Shown piece after piece: positions 15,871-25,176 of a stretch of 64,000 nucleotides of DNA (within the stretch, counting starts at the first letter, position 1; each line of letters opens with the position of its first letter). The notes below the pieces were generated by a model. That model did no database searches. It saw only the letters and a program-made list of their open reading frames with translations, and was not told where the DNA came from. The translations under genes and the position numbers were made by a program. The stretch is from JBFWVR01 sp050246635 (GTDB lineage Bacteria; Acidobacteriota; Vicinamibacteria; Vicinamibacterales; UBA2999): the NCBI GenBank assembly GCA_050246635.1, contig JBFWVR010000013.1, forward strand, positions 1 to 64,000, read 5' to 3'.

Positions 15871-17252
15871 GCACGACGGTGGCGGCAGAGGCGGCCCTCG
15901 GTCGCGCGGCGGCGCTGCGCGGGACGCTGTCGGCGAGCTTCCGCGACGAGGCGGTGCGGTCGATCTACGACGAGGCCGCGCGGGTCGCCGGGCGCGCCAC
16001 GCGGTTACCGGGGGCCGGGCACGCCGACCTCGACCAGCGAATCGATCGCCTGGTGACGTCGCCTGTCTTCGGCCTGCCGCTCATGGCCCTCATGCTGGCG
16101 GTGGTGTTCTGGCTGACCATCGCCGGCGCGAACGTGCCGTCGGCGATGCTCGCGGACGCGCTGTTCTGGATCGAGGATCGGGGCGCGGCGGCCTTCACGG
16201 CCGTCGGCGTGCCGTGGTGGATCACCGGGTTCCTCTGGCACGGCGTCTACAAGGGGCTGGCCTGGGTCATCAGCGTGATGCTGCCCCCGATGGCCATCTT
16301 CTTCCCGCTCTTCACGATCCTCGAGGACCTGGGTTACCTCCCGCGGGTGGCGTTCAACCTCGACTTCCTGTTCCGGCGTGCCGGCGCCCACGGCAAGCAG
16401 GCCCTCACGATGGCGATGGGGTTCGGGTGCAACGCCGCGGGCGTCATCGCGACGCGTGTGATCGACTCGCCCCGCGAGCGGCTGATCGCGATCCTCACCA
16501 ACAACTTCGTGCCGTGCAACGGCCGGTTCCCGACGCTGATCATGCTTGCCACGATTTTCGTCGGGGCGGCGTTCCCGCCGGCGTTCGCGTCGGTCGCGGC
16601 GGCCGGCGCCATCGTCGGCGTGGTGGGCATCGGCATCGTCTTCACGCTGGTTGTCTCGTGGGCGCTCTCCCGGTCCGTGCTGGCGGGAGAGGCCTCGGCG
16701 TTCACGCTGGAGCTGCCCCCCTACCGGCGACCGGGCGTCCTGCGCATCCTCTACACGTCCCTGATCGATCGGACCCTGTTCGTCCTGTGGCGCGCCTGCC
16801 TCACGGCGGCGCCGGCCGGCGCCGTGATCTGGATCCTCGGCAACATCGCCACCGGCGGCACCACCCTGGACCAGCGAATCGCGACGGTGCTCGACCCGCT
16901 GGGGCATGCCATCGGCCTGGACGGCGTCATCCTCCTCGCGTACATCATCGCCATCCCCGCGAACGAGATCGTCGTGCCGACGATGCTGATGGTCTACATG
17001 GGCACGGGACAGATGACCGACGTGGCCTCCTTCGAGGACCTGCGTCACATCCTCGTCGACCAGCACGGGTGGACCCTGCTGACGGCGGTGAACCTGATGT
17101 TGTTCGCGCTGCTGCACAACCCGTGCGCGACGACGATCATCACGATCTACAAGGAGACGATGAGCCGGAAATGGGCCATCGTCGGCGCGTTGATGCCGCT
17201 TGGCCTCGCCTTCCTCGTGACCTTCCTCGTGGCGGCGATCTGGCGGCTGTAA
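15867..17252 (+). CDS. feoB: FeoB membrane domain, separate polypeptide
   Basis: This 461-residue integral membrane protein carries the ferrous-iron permease part of FeoB. It has two Gate-type repeats, with GFGCNAAGV and NNFVPCNGRFPTL in the first, and IAIPANEIVVPT and LLHNPCATTIITIYKET in the second. An N-terminal cytosolic segment of about 65 residues corresponds to the linker between G domain and membrane domain. It starts at GTG 15867, overlapping the stop of the GTPase gene by 4 nt. Together with the previous gene it should form a complete Fe(II) importer. Confidence 0.92.
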   Translation: MSTTVAAEAALGRAAALRGTLSASFRDEAVRSIYDEAARVAGRATRLPGAGHADLDQRIDRLVTSPVFGLPLMALMLAVVFWLTIAGANVPSAMLADALFWIEDRGAAAFTAVGVPWWITGFLWHGVYKGLAWVISVMLPPMAIFFPLFTILEDLGYLPRVAFNLDFLFRRAGAHGKQALTMAMGFGCNAAGVIATRVIDSPRERLIAILTNNFVPCNGRFPTLIMLATIFVGAAFPPAFASVAAAGAIVGVVGIGIVFTLVVSWALSRSVLAGEASAFTLELPPYRRPGVLRILYTSLIDRTLFVLWRACLTAAPAGAVIWILGNIATGGTTLDQRIATVLDPLGHAIGLDGVILLAYIIAIPANEIVVPTMLMVYMGTGQMTDVASFEDLRHILVDQHGWTLLTAVNLMLFALLHNPCATTIITIYKETMSRKWAIVGALMPLGLAFLVTFLVAAIWRL

Positions 17253-17261
17253 GTACGGGAA

Positions 17262-17316
17262 GAGAGAATAGAGAATTCAGGAATAGAGAAAGGAATTCGG
17301 GAATTCTGAATTCGGA
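17262..17316. repeat. GAATTC/GAATAGAG-type short repeats
   Basis: The gap between feoB and ubiE holds GAGAATAGAGAATTCAGG, AATAGAG and four GAATTC hexamers in quick succession, an AT-enriched array of degenerate 8-10-bp units. It resembles the other short-period repeats in this window but in a different sequence family. No terminator stem is clearly distinguishable. Confidence 0.7.
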
Positions 17317-17362
17317 AATCCTCCTGAATTTCGGTGTTCTTGGCTCTCAATTCAGGGCGCCC

Positions 17363-18112
17363 ATGGACCACAGGCCCTCGCTCGCCCGCGCGTTCGACAC
17401 CGCCGAGGACAAGCAGCGGTACGTGCGGCGGCTGTTCGCGACGATTGCCGATCGGTACGACCTGATCACCCGCGTGCTCTCCGGTGGCCAGGACGCCCGC
17501 TGGAAGCGCCGGCTCATCACGATGGCGGGGATCAGCCCGGGCGAGCGCGTGCTCGATCTCGCAAGCGGCACGGGTGATCTCGCCTATCTCGCCGCCGACC
17601 GCGGCGCCCGCGTCGTGGCCCTGGACGTGACGCACCGCATGCTCGTGCTCGCGCGCGCCAAGCACCGGCCCGGTCAGGCCGTGGCGTGTGTCACCGGCGA
17701 CATGGGCGCGCTGCCCCTCCCAGCGGCGGCGATGGACGTCGTGACGACGGGGTACGGCTTGCGGAACGTGCCCGACCTGCCGCGCGCGATCGGGGAGATG
17801 GCGCGCGTGCTGCGACCGGGCGGCCGGCTGCTGTCGCTCGACTTCGAGCGTCCCGAGCGTCCCTGGCTGCGCGCGGCCTACCTCGCGTTCCTCGCGGGCG
17901 TCGGCGGCACGCTTGGATGGCTGCTGCACGGGGACGCCGACACCTATCGCTACATCCCTGCCTCAATCCGGCGCTATCCCGGTGCGGCGGGCGTCGCGAC
18001 GCTGCTCCAGGCCGGCGGGTTCACCGGCGTGCGCGTGATCCCCCTCCTCGGCGGCCTCATGGCGCTGCACGTCGCGCACCGCGCGCCCACGGACGAGCCA
18101 CAGGGACACTGA
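17363..18112 (+). CDS. ubiE: Demethylmenaquinone methyltransferase (UbiE/MenG)
   Basis: This 249-residue SAM-dependent methyltransferase performs the final C-methylation of menaquinone (or ubiquinone). The SAM-binding motif is DLASGTGDLAYLA, followed by the family signatures DVVTTGYGLRNVPDLPRA and RVLRPGGRLLSLDF. The start is ATG 17363. Menaquinone is the likely product because mqnE of the futalosine pathway is in the same window and no ubiquinone gene is seen. Confidence 0.9.
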   Translation: MDHRPSLARAFDTAEDKQRYVRRLFATIADRYDLITRVLSGGQDARWKRRLITMAGISPGERVLDLASGTGDLAYLAADRGARVVALDVTHRMLVLARAKHRPGQAVACVTGDMGALPLPAAAMDVVTTGYGLRNVPDLPRAIGEMARVLRPGGRLLSLDFERPERPWLRAAYLAFLAGVGGTLGWLLHGDADTYRYIPASIRRYPGAAGVATLLQAGGFTGVRVIPLLGGLMALHVAHRAPTDEPQGH

Positions 18113-18222
18113 GGCACGCAGGACGGCCGGCACCGACGGCCCCCCATGTCCCACGGCTTCGGGTCCGGCCCGGCCCTGCCTATTCCAAATCCGCTGTCCG
18201 TCCGAAAACATGGCTGACAGGC

Positions 18223-19764
18223 ATGTCCCACATCGACTCGCTGCTGGAGACGGTGGTGCGCATGGACGGGGACGTGCTCGTCATGCACGCTGGAGAGCGG
18301 CCGTTCACGGTCGGCCCCGCGGGGCGGACGGAACTCTCGTCCCACGCGGTTGCGCTGGATCGGGCGGGCGCCCTGCTGCAGCGCCTGCTGTCGCCGAGCG
18401 CGCGCGCCACGCTGGCGCGGACCGGCGCGGTCGAACACTTCCTGCCCGCTCCCCCGGGCACCGACGCGGACCACTTCACCGTCATGGCCGCCACCCGGCC
18501 TGGCGATGTCTGGCTGGAACTGCGCCGCCACCGGGCGAGGCCACCCGTGGCCGCGCCAGCCCCTCGTCTCGATACGCCCGTGGAATCACCATTCATTCGT
18601 ACCGTGCGCATTCCCGTCCCGTCCCGCTCCGCCGCATCATCACCACAGGCCTCCCTCGGCGCGACGAGGGCGCCGATGCCGGGCCACGCGCACGTGCTGG
18701 CGAGGGCGCGCACGGCCGGCGCATCGGCGGTGTTCGTGCTGGCCGGACAGCGGCCCTACCTGCGCGTGGACGGCGATCTGCAGCCGCTCGACGGCGAGCG
18801 CCCCCTGTCTGGCGCCGACATCAGGGCCTTGCTCCTCTCGCTGGCCGCGGGGGACGCCGAGGCCTCGCGCTGCGCCGTGGACGGAGGGGAGTGGACCGCC
18901 GACACCACCACCGGCACGGTCCGCTGCGTGGCGTTCCACGACGCCGGGGGGCCGGGCGCCGTGCTGCACCTCGCGCTGTCGGCCGTGACCACCGCAACGG
19001 AGCTCGGCTTGTCGGCCGAGATTCGCGCCCTCGCGGCGGAGCCCGGCGGGCTGGTGCTCGTGGGCGGGCCGCGCGGCGCCGGGCGGTCGACGCTCGCAGC
19101 GGCCCTCGTGGATCTCGTGAACCGTGCGCGCGCGGCTTACGTCGTGACGGTCGAGCGCCGGATCACGGCCCGGCATACGGCCGGCCGGGCCGTGGTGAGC
19201 CAGCGGCTGCTGCCGGACGAGCCAGCCGTTGCCGCGTTCGGCCGCGCGCTGCTCGCCGAGGACCCGGACGTGCTGCTCGTCGACGACGTCGCCTCGCCGG
19301 CGCTCGCGCGGCTCGCGCTCGACGCCGCGTCGGCGGGCCGGCTCGTCTTCGCGACCGTCGTCTGTCGCGACACGGTGGAGGGGCTGTCACGACTGCTGGC
19401 GCTGGCCTCGGAGACGCCTGGCAGTGACGCTTGCCGTACGCTCGGGAGCTGGTTTCGCGGGGCGGTCGCGCAAGTGCTGGTGCGGAAGTCGGGGGGCGGC
19501 CGGCTGGCGGCGCGTGAGGTGCTGCTGGGCACACCCTCCGTCAACGCGCTTCTCGCGGAGGGGCGCACGGCGGCGCTGACGCCCGCCATCGAGGCGGGCC
19601 GCGCGGGAGGCATGGTGCCGCTCAACGACGCGCTCGCGGCCTTCGTGCAGGGAGGCGTCGTGGACGTCAGGGACGCCTGGCGGCATGCCGCCGATCGTGA
19701 GGGGCTGCGTGCGGTGCTCGGCGCGCGCGGGATTGACACGACCTTTGCCGGCCTGGCCGGCTGA
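18223..19764 (+). CDS. PilT/GspE-like ATPase, degenerate, with duplicated N-domain
   Basis: This 513-residue protein resembles the type IV pilus retraction ATPase PilT. Two copies of the PilT N-terminal domain are visible, around residues 1-105 and 145-230 (LARARTAGASAVFVLAGQRPYLRVDGDLQPL). Walker A is GGPRGAGRST. The Walker B region EDPDVLLVDDV aligns with PilT EDPDVILVGEM but has Asp-Asp instead of Gly-Glu, so the catalytic Glu and likely ATPase competence are doubtful. There are no other pilus genes nearby. It may be a regulatory paralog rather than a motor. Confidence 0.7.
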   Translation: MSHIDSLLETVVRMDGDVLVMHAGERPFTVGPAGRTELSSHAVALDRAGALLQRLLSPSARATLARTGAVEHFLPAPPGTDADHFTVMAATRPGDVWLELRRHRARPPVAAPAPRLDTPVESPFIRTVRIPVPSRSAASSPQASLGATRAPMPGHAHVLARARTAGASAVFVLAGQRPYLRVDGDLQPLDGERPLSGADIRALLLSLAAGDAEASRCAVDGGEWTADTTTGTVRCVAFHDAGGPGAVLHLALSAVTTATELGLSAEIRALAAEPGGLVLVGGPRGAGRSTLAAALVDLVNRARAAYVVTVERRITARHTAGRAVVSQRLLPDEPAVAAFGRALLAEDPDVLLVDDVASPALARLALDAASAGRLVFATVVCRDTVEGLSRLLALASETPGSDACRTLGSWFRGAVAQVLVRKSGGGRLAAREVLLGTPSVNALLAEGRTAALTPAIEAGRAGGMVPLNDALAAFVQGGVVDVRDAWRHAADREGLRAVLGARGIDTTFAGLAG

Positions 19765-19776
19765 GCCGGGGGGCCG

Positions 19777-20205
19777 TCAGGCCAGCCAGGGGCGGATTTC
19801 GTCGAGCAGCATGTCGACGACGTCGTCCTCGGTGAGTTCCGCCAGCGTGGCCCCGGCCTTGACGGGCCGCTCGTTGCGGACGATCCGGCTGCCGCGTGCC
19901 CGCGTGATGCTCACCACGGGCTGGGGGGGATCCACGGTCGGATCGAGCTCCAGCTCGATGACGTCGTCCCGGTTGCGGTCCGACTGCAGGCGCACGGCGC
20001 CGGAAGGCGCCTGCACGTCGAACGGCAGGCCCTCGGCCCGCAAGACGTTGGCAAACGCCCGGAAGGCCGGGAGCGCGGCCTGCTCCAGGAACCGCTCGTA
20101 GTTGCGCTGGGCCTGATCGGCCCGCTCGCGCCGCGCCACGGCGTCCTGGCGCGCCCGATCGACCGCCTGCCGCAACCGCTTTCTGATGAGTCCAACGTCC
20201 GCCAC
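19777..20205 (-). CDS. Conserved hypothetical protein
   Basis: This 142-residue soluble protein is not recognised. The N-terminal half is a long basic helix rich in Arg, Ala and Gln (residues 5-55), probably a coiled coil. The C-terminal half has alternating strands and ends in a very acidic helix (ELTEDDVVDMLLDEIRPWL). It starts 1 bp after the CoA-transferase stop, as the last gene of the hom operon on the minus strand. No catalytic motif or membrane segment is visible. Confidence 0.65.
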   Translation of the reverse strand: MADVGLIRKRLRQAVDRARQDAVARRERADQAQRNYERFLEQAALPAFRAFANVLRAEGLPFDVQAPSGAVRLQSDRNRDDVIELELDPTVDPPQPVVSITRARGSRIVRNERPVKAGATLAELTEDDVVDMLLDEIRPWLA

Positions 20206-20206
20206 T

Positions 20207-21400
20207 TCAAATCACTCCCGAGGCCCGGAGGGCCGCTCGCTCTTCCTGATCGTAGCCCAGTTCGTCGAGCACGGCATCGGTGTGCTGGCCGAGGGTCGGC
20301 GGCGGCGTGCGGACCGTGGCCGGGGTGTCGGACAGGTGCAACGGCGAGCCCACGAGTTGCAGGGCCCCGACCGAGGGATGGAGCAGCCGCTCGATCATGC
20401 CCCGCGCGGCCAGTTGCGGGTCGTCCAGCACCTCGCCCACCGAGCGCACCGATCCGCACGGCACGCCTGCGTCCCCGAGGCGCCTGATCCAGTCGGCGCG
20501 GGTCGCCGTCGCGAGCGCCTCGTCCAGCTGCGGCTTGAGGGCCTCGTAGTTGGTGACCCGCGCGCGGTTCGTGGCGAAGCGCGGGTCGTCCGCCAGCGGG
20601 CCCAGGCCGACGGCGGCGGCAAACCGGCGCCAGATGTCGTCGTTGCCCACCGCGATCACCAGCGATCCATCGGCGACCGCGAAGGTCTCGTAGGGGACGA
20701 TGTTGGGGTGGCGATTGCCGAGCCGCGGCGGCGACTCGCCGGTGGCGAAGCGGATGGCGGCCTGGTAGGTGAGGAGCGCCGCGGTCGCGTCGAGCATGCC
20801 GAGGTCGATGGCCTGTCCCCGCCCCGTGCGCTCGCGGGCGTAGAGGGCGGCGAGGATCGCCTGGCCCGCGAACAGGCCGGTCACGATGTCGGTGATCGCG
20901 ATGCCGAGCCGGTACGGCGAGCCGTCGGGGTCCCCCGTGATGCTCATGAGCCCACCCTCGGCCTGGATCACCGCGTCGTAGCCGGGCTCGTCCCGGCGGG
21001 GGCCGGTCTGGCCGTAGCCGGAGATCGAGCAGTAGATCAGTCGCGGATGGCGGGTGGTCAGCGTGTCGCGATCGAGGCCCACGGCCGCCAGCGTGCCCGG
21101 GCGGAAGTTCTCGACGACGACGTCCGCGCGCGCGGCCAGCGCCTCGACCACCGCGCGTCCCGCGGGGGACTTGAAGTCGACGGCGACGCTCTCCTTGTTG
21201 CGATTGATGCTCAGGAAATAGGTGCTCTCGCCGGCGACGAACGGCGGGCCCCAGTGGCGCGTGTCGTCGCCGCGTCGGGGGTGTTCCACCTTGACGACAC
21301 GGGCGCCCAGGTCGCCGAGCACCATCGTGCAGTAGGGGCCGGAGAGGACGCGCGTCAGGTCGAGCACGGTGACGCCGTCGAGGGGACCGGGCGTGGACAT
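20207..21400 (-). CDS. CaiB/BaiF family CoA transferase
   Basis: This 397-residue class III CoA transferase moves CoA between carboxylic acids. N-terminal LDLTRVLSGPYCTMVLGDLGARVVKVE is diagnostic, and the catalytic Asp lies in GYDAVIQAEGGLMS near residue 167. KSPAGR and VENFRPG are the CoA-binding region. It overlaps hom by one base and is followed by a hypothetical gene, so it sits in a three-gene operon. The substrate is not predictable from sequence; formyl-CoA transferase is one of many possibilities. Confidence 0.88.
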   Translation of the reverse strand: MSTPGPLDGVTVLDLTRVLSGPYCTMVLGDLGARVVKVEHPRRGDDTRHWGPPFVAGESTYFLSINRNKESVAVDFKSPAGRAVVEALAARADVVVENFRPGTLAAVGLDRDTLTTRHPRLIYCSISGYGQTGPRRDEPGYDAVIQAEGGLMSITGDPDGSPYRLGIAITDIVTGLFAGQAILAALYARERTGRGQAIDLGMLDATAALLTYQAAIRFATGESPPRLGNRHPNIVPYETFAVADGSLVIAVGNDDIWRRFAAAVGLGPLADDPRFATNRARVTNYEALKPQLDEALATATRADWIRRLGDAGVPCGSVRSVGEVLDDPQLAARGMIERLLHPSVGALQLVGSPLHLSDTPATVRTPPPTLGQHTDAVLDELGYDQEERAALRASGVI

Positions 21401-22467
21401 CAGGACTCCGGGAGGCCGCGTGACACGCGCGTGAGGTCACTCAGCAGGGCATAGGCCGTCTGGGTCAGCGTGCCCGTCCGCTGCACGATGCCGACCTCGC
21501 CCAGCAGGTCGGTCTCGAGATAGAGCGCGTTCTCGGTGTCGGTGAGGCCGGCGAGCGGGTCGTGGCGATCCAGCAGCTCGGGCTCGACGCGGGCCTCCAC
21601 GGCGCCGCCCGGCCGCCGTGCCGCGGAGGCGACCAGCCGGATGCGGCGGCCCTGCGCCACCGCGTCGCGCACGTCGCGGCCGCCGACCTCGCCGATGCCC
21701 GTGCGCGCGACGTCGTGAGGGGTGAGGCGTCCGCCCATCAGCACGTTGACGAGGGCCGCGGTCTTGGCCGCCGCGTCCCACCCGTCGAGGTCGAGGGAGG
21801 GATCGGCCTCCGCGATTCCGCGGGCCTGCATGTCCGCCACGGCCTCGTCGAGCTCCTGGCCGCGCTCGAGCGCCGAGAGCACGAAGTTGCAGGTGCTGTT
21901 GATCACGCCGCGAAACGCCTGGACGTCCACCGCGGGCATCGTCTCGCGCACGAGGTTGAAGACCGGGATGCCGTCCATCACGGCGCCCTCGAACAGGTAC
22001 CGGCGATCGACGGCGCGCGCGCGCGCGTCGAGCTCGTGCCAGGCGAACGCCACGGGGCCCTTGTTCGCCGACACGACGTGGGCCTGGCCCTCGAGGGAGG
22101 CGCGCACGTGGGCGGTTGCCGGCTCGCCGCGTTCGATGTCGAGCAGTGTCGTCTCCACCACGACCAGGCGGCCGTCCGCGGCGTCCTCCGCGAAGTCACC
22201 GGTGACCTGGCGGATCAGGTCGATCCCGCTCCGCTCGCGCGGCGCGGGATCGAGCCGCTCGAGCCCGAGACCTGCCTCGACGGTCGCGGCCGCGCGCGCG
22301 CCGTCGACGCCGTCGCCGTCGACAACGGACCCGTGGCGACGGGTGGCGATGGCGGCGATCTGCCAGTCGAACTCCAGCCGTTCGTCCACCTCGTCGAGCA
22401 GGCGGACGAAACGCCGGGCCACGTGGCCGAAGCCGACGAGCGCGAGGCGCAGCATGGGACGGGACAT
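21400..22467 (-). CDS. hom: Homoserine dehydrogenase
   Basis: This 355-residue NAD(P)-dependent enzyme reduces aspartate semialdehyde to homoserine for Thr/Met synthesis. Features: the Rossmann start LALVGFGHVARRF, VVSANKGPVAF (catalytic-site region), FEGAVMDGIPVFNL, FRGVINSTCNFVL and DLDGWDAAAKTAALVNVLMG, containing the substrate-binding acidic residues and the catalytic Lys. It lacks the C-terminal ACT domain, so Thr feedback through that domain is not expected. It is the first gene of a minus-strand operon. Confidence 0.9.
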   Translation of the reverse strand: MSRPMLRLALVGFGHVARRFVRLLDEVDERLEFDWQIAAIATRRHGSVVDGDGVDGARAAATVEAGLGLERLDPAPRERSGIDLIRQVTGDFAEDAADGRLVVVETTLLDIERGEPATAHVRASLEGQAHVVSANKGPVAFAWHELDARARAVDRRYLFEGAVMDGIPVFNLVRETMPAVDVQAFRGVINSTCNFVLSALERGQELDEAVADMQARGIAEADPSLDLDGWDAAAKTAALVNVLMGGRLTPHDVARTGIGEVGGRDVRDAVAQGRRIRLVASAARRPGGAVEARVEPELLDRHDPLAGLTDTENALYLETDLLGEVGIVQRTGTLTQTAYALLSDLTRVSRGLPES

Positions 22468-22573
22468 GGTCGAGGCGGCAGTATACTTGCGACCGCTCGC
22501 CCGCCACGCGCGTTCCGGCGTCTAATGCAGAGAGACCCCGTGTCCGCGGCCTGCCCCGCGAAAGGATCCAACC

Positions 22574-23284
22574 GTGCGTATTGCCCTGCCTCTGCTGTCC
22601 AGTCTTGTCGCGCTGGGTGTGGCCGGCGCCGCCTCACCCGTCCAGGCGCAGTCCGCGCCCGAGCCCCCGGTCGTCATCACCACCGGCGAGGGCGTCGTGC
22701 AGGCGGCGCCCGATCGTGCGTATGTGACCATTGCCGCCGAGCACCGATCGGGTGACCCCAAGGCGGCGCAGGCCCAGGTGGCGCAGGCGATGAACGCCGT
22801 GCAGGAGAAGCTGCGCGCGGCGGGCATCCCGGCCGACGCGATCAGGACGATTGGGATCGACCTGCAGCAGGAGGCCGACTACGTCGACGGGAAGCGCGTC
22901 CCGCGTGGGTACATGGCCCGCAACACCATCGAGGTGCGCGTCGATGATCTGTCGAGGCTCGGCGGCGCGCTCGACGCCGCGGTCGCGACGGGGGCCACGA
23001 GCCTCGGCGGGTTGCGGTTCGACGTGAAGGAGCGCGCGGCCCTCGAGCGGCAGGCCCTCCAGGAGGCCGTGGCGGATGCCCGCGCCCGCGCCGAGGCCGC
23101 GGCGCGGGGAGCCGGCCAGTCGGTCGATCGCATCCTGCGCATCGAGGAGGACGGCGCGCGCCAGTCGCCGCCACAGCCGGTGATGATGGCCCGCATGGCG
23201 GCCGAGGATGCGCGCTCCACCCCGGTGTCGGCCGGCCAGATCGAGATTCGGGCGCAGGTCACGATCACGGCCGCCCTGCGGTAG
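22574..23284 (+). CDS. SIMPL domain (DUF541) secreted protein
   Basis: This 236-residue exported protein has a signal peptide with cleavage near ASPVQAQS. The rest is one SIMPL/DUF541 domain (TGEGVVQAAPDRAYVTIAAEHR at the start and GQIEIRAQVTITAAL at the end). E. coli YggE and BP26 of Brucella are family members, linked to oxidative stress, but the biochemical role is unknown. The start is GTG 22574 with AAAGGA upstream. It is divergent from hom. Confidence 0.88.
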   Translation: MRIALPLLSSLVALGVAGAASPVQAQSAPEPPVVITTGEGVVQAAPDRAYVTIAAEHRSGDPKAAQAQVAQAMNAVQEKLRAAGIPADAIRTIGIDLQQEADYVDGKRVPRGYMARNTIEVRVDDLSRLGGALDAAVATGATSLGGLRFDVKERAALERQALQEAVADARARAEAAARGAGQSVDRILRIEEDGARQSPPQPVMMARMAAEDARSTPVSAGQIEIRAQVTITAALR

Positions 23285-23403
23285 CCGGCCCGTCGGGCCG
23301 CCGTATCACCAGAACGGGGTAATTCGTCGGGTCGGCAGGGGGGTGGCCTTGCGGCCCGGCGACAACGAAACTATCGTGCACGGGATCGGGTTCCCCCCAC
23401 CCC

Positions 23404-25176
23404 GTGCACCAGGACATTCCCATCATCTATGCCGTGGCGCTGGCCGACCACATGGCGGCCCGCCTCGAGCGGTCGCTCGCCGCGGCCGTGCCGGCTGCCG
23501 TCTTCCAGACGATCCCGCCGGGCGCCTCGCTCGCGCGCGTGTTCCAGACCGTCGCGCCTGATCTCGTCGTCATCACGCCGGGCACGGGGATGTCGGACTG
23601 GCGTTCGCAGGTCGGGCGCGTGCGCGCCGCCGCACCGGACGCCTGCGTGGTGCTGCTGGTCGACGGCGACACGCTTCCTGCCCCCGAGGAGCTGGCGCGT
23701 GCCGGCGTGGACGACTGGTTCTCGCTCGACGAGGCCCCGGCCGGGCGTCTGTCGCTCATTGCCGCGCGCGCACGGCGTCGCTCCGCCGCCGCGCGGAACC
23801 GCGCCCTGCTGGAGCGGGCCGATCAGGTCATGACGGCCTGTCGCGTGGGCGTCTGGGAACTCGACATCGGGACGCTGGGCGTGAGCGGCAGCGAGAGCCT
23901 CACGGCAACCCTGGGGTACCCACCCGGAGGCCTGCCGGTGGTGGGTACCGATCTCCTCTTCCCGGACGACGCGCTGACGTTCCGGACGCAGCTCGACGAC
24001 CTGCTCCGCGGGGCACGCGAGGAACTGCTGCTCGAGCACCAGGCGCGTCGTGCGGACGGCCGCGTCATCTGGCTCGCGTCGCGGGGGCGGCTGGCGGCCC
24101 GTGACGGCGACCCATCCCGCCGCGTCGTCGGCGTGAGCCTCGACGTGACCGAGCTGGAGCACATGCGCGACGCGCTGCGCGTGGCCACCGAGCGGTATCG
24201 CGTGATCGCGGAGCTCGCCGCGGAGGTCATCGTCGTCTACGACAGCCAGTGGCGCGTCGAGTGGGCGAACGCCAGCGCCTCCCGCGTCCTCGGCTACTCG
24301 CTCGCGGAGCTCCGGGGGATGGACATCCAGGCGCTCGTGCAGCCCGAGAGCCACGAGCGCCTGTGGCAGAGCGTCACACGGCGGCTGGCCGGGGAGCCGG
24401 GCCGGCTGATCCACGCGGCGCGGCGCAAGGACGGGGCGACGGTCTGGATCGAGTCGTCCGGCGTGGCCGTCCAGGACGAGGCGGGACGCCTGCTGCGGCA
24501 CATCGTCGTCGGCAGCGACGTGACCGAACGGATGGCCCGCGAGCAGCAGCTGGAGGAGGCGCTGGCCAGCCGCGAGGCGTTGCTGCGCGAGATTCACCAC
24601 CGCGTGCGCAACAGCTTCCAGATCGTCCTGAGCCTGTTGAACCTGCAGACGCAGGCCATCTCCGATCCCGCCCAGCGCGCCTGGGCGACCGACGCCATCC
24701 TGCGCCTGGACACGGTGTCCCAGCTGCACGCCTTGCTCTGCCAGGCCGACGACGTCGCCTGGGCGAACGCGGCGACCTACCTGCAGCGCATCGTCGACAC
24801 GTTGCGTGGCGCCTACGCCGAGCGTTCGCGGGCGGTGCAGGTCCGGCTGGATGTCGCGTCCGTCGGCTTCTGCAGCGATCACGGCATGCGAGTCGGCCTG
24901 ATCGTCAACGAGCTCGTGAGCAACGCCTTCAAACATGCGTTCCCGGATGGCCGCCACGGCAGCGTGCTGGTGCGACTCCAGCCCGACGGCACGCAGGTGC
25001 GTCTCGAGGTGAGTGACGACGGCGTGGGCCTGCCGGGGCTCGACCGCCCGTGCGACGGCCTGGGCCTCGCGCTGGTCGGCGACCTGGTGCGACAGCTGGC
25101 CGGGACGATCGAGGTCGAGCGGGGGCACGGCACGCGGGTGGTGATGCAGTTCGACGCGGACCGTGTGCTACTGTGA
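23404..25176 (+). CDS. Soluble PAS-PAS sensor histidine kinase (HisKA_2)
   Basis: This 590-residue kinase has no transmembrane helix. Residues 1-125 look like a degenerate receiver domain. Two PAS/PAC modules follow (about 145-265 and 270-385, each ending RRVVGVSLDVTELE or RHIVVGSDVTERM). A HisKA_2 dimerisation domain has the phospho-accepting His in LLREIHHRVRNSFQIV, and the HATPase domain has NELVSNAFKHAFPDG and DDGVGLPG. It is an intracellular sensor of unknown signal. The GTG start at 23404 lacks an obvious Shine-Dalgarno. Its stop overlaps the next kinase gene. Confidence 0.88.
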   Translation: MHQDIPIIYAVALADHMAARLERSLAAAVPAAVFQTIPPGASLARVFQTVAPDLVVITPGTGMSDWRSQVGRVRAAAPDACVVLLVDGDTLPAPEELARAGVDDWFSLDEAPAGRLSLIAARARRRSAAARNRALLERADQVMTACRVGVWELDIGTLGVSGSESLTATLGYPPGGLPVVGTDLLFPDDALTFRTQLDDLLRGAREELLLEHQARRADGRVIWLASRGRLAARDGDPSRRVVGVSLDVTELEHMRDALRVATERYRVIAELAAEVIVVYDSQWRVEWANASASRVLGYSLAELRGMDIQALVQPESHERLWQSVTRRLAGEPGRLIHAARRKDGATVWIESSGVAVQDEAGRLLRHIVVGSDVTERMAREQQLEEALASREALLREIHHRVRNSFQIVLSLLNLQTQAISDPAQRAWATDAILRLDTVSQLHALLCQADDVAWANAATYLQRIVDTLRGAYAERSRAVQVRLDVASVGFCSDHGMRVGLIVNELVSNAFKHAFPDGRHGSVLVRLQPDGTQVRLEVSDDGVGLPGLDRPCDGLGLALVGDLVRQLAGTIEVERGHGTRVVMQFDADRVLL

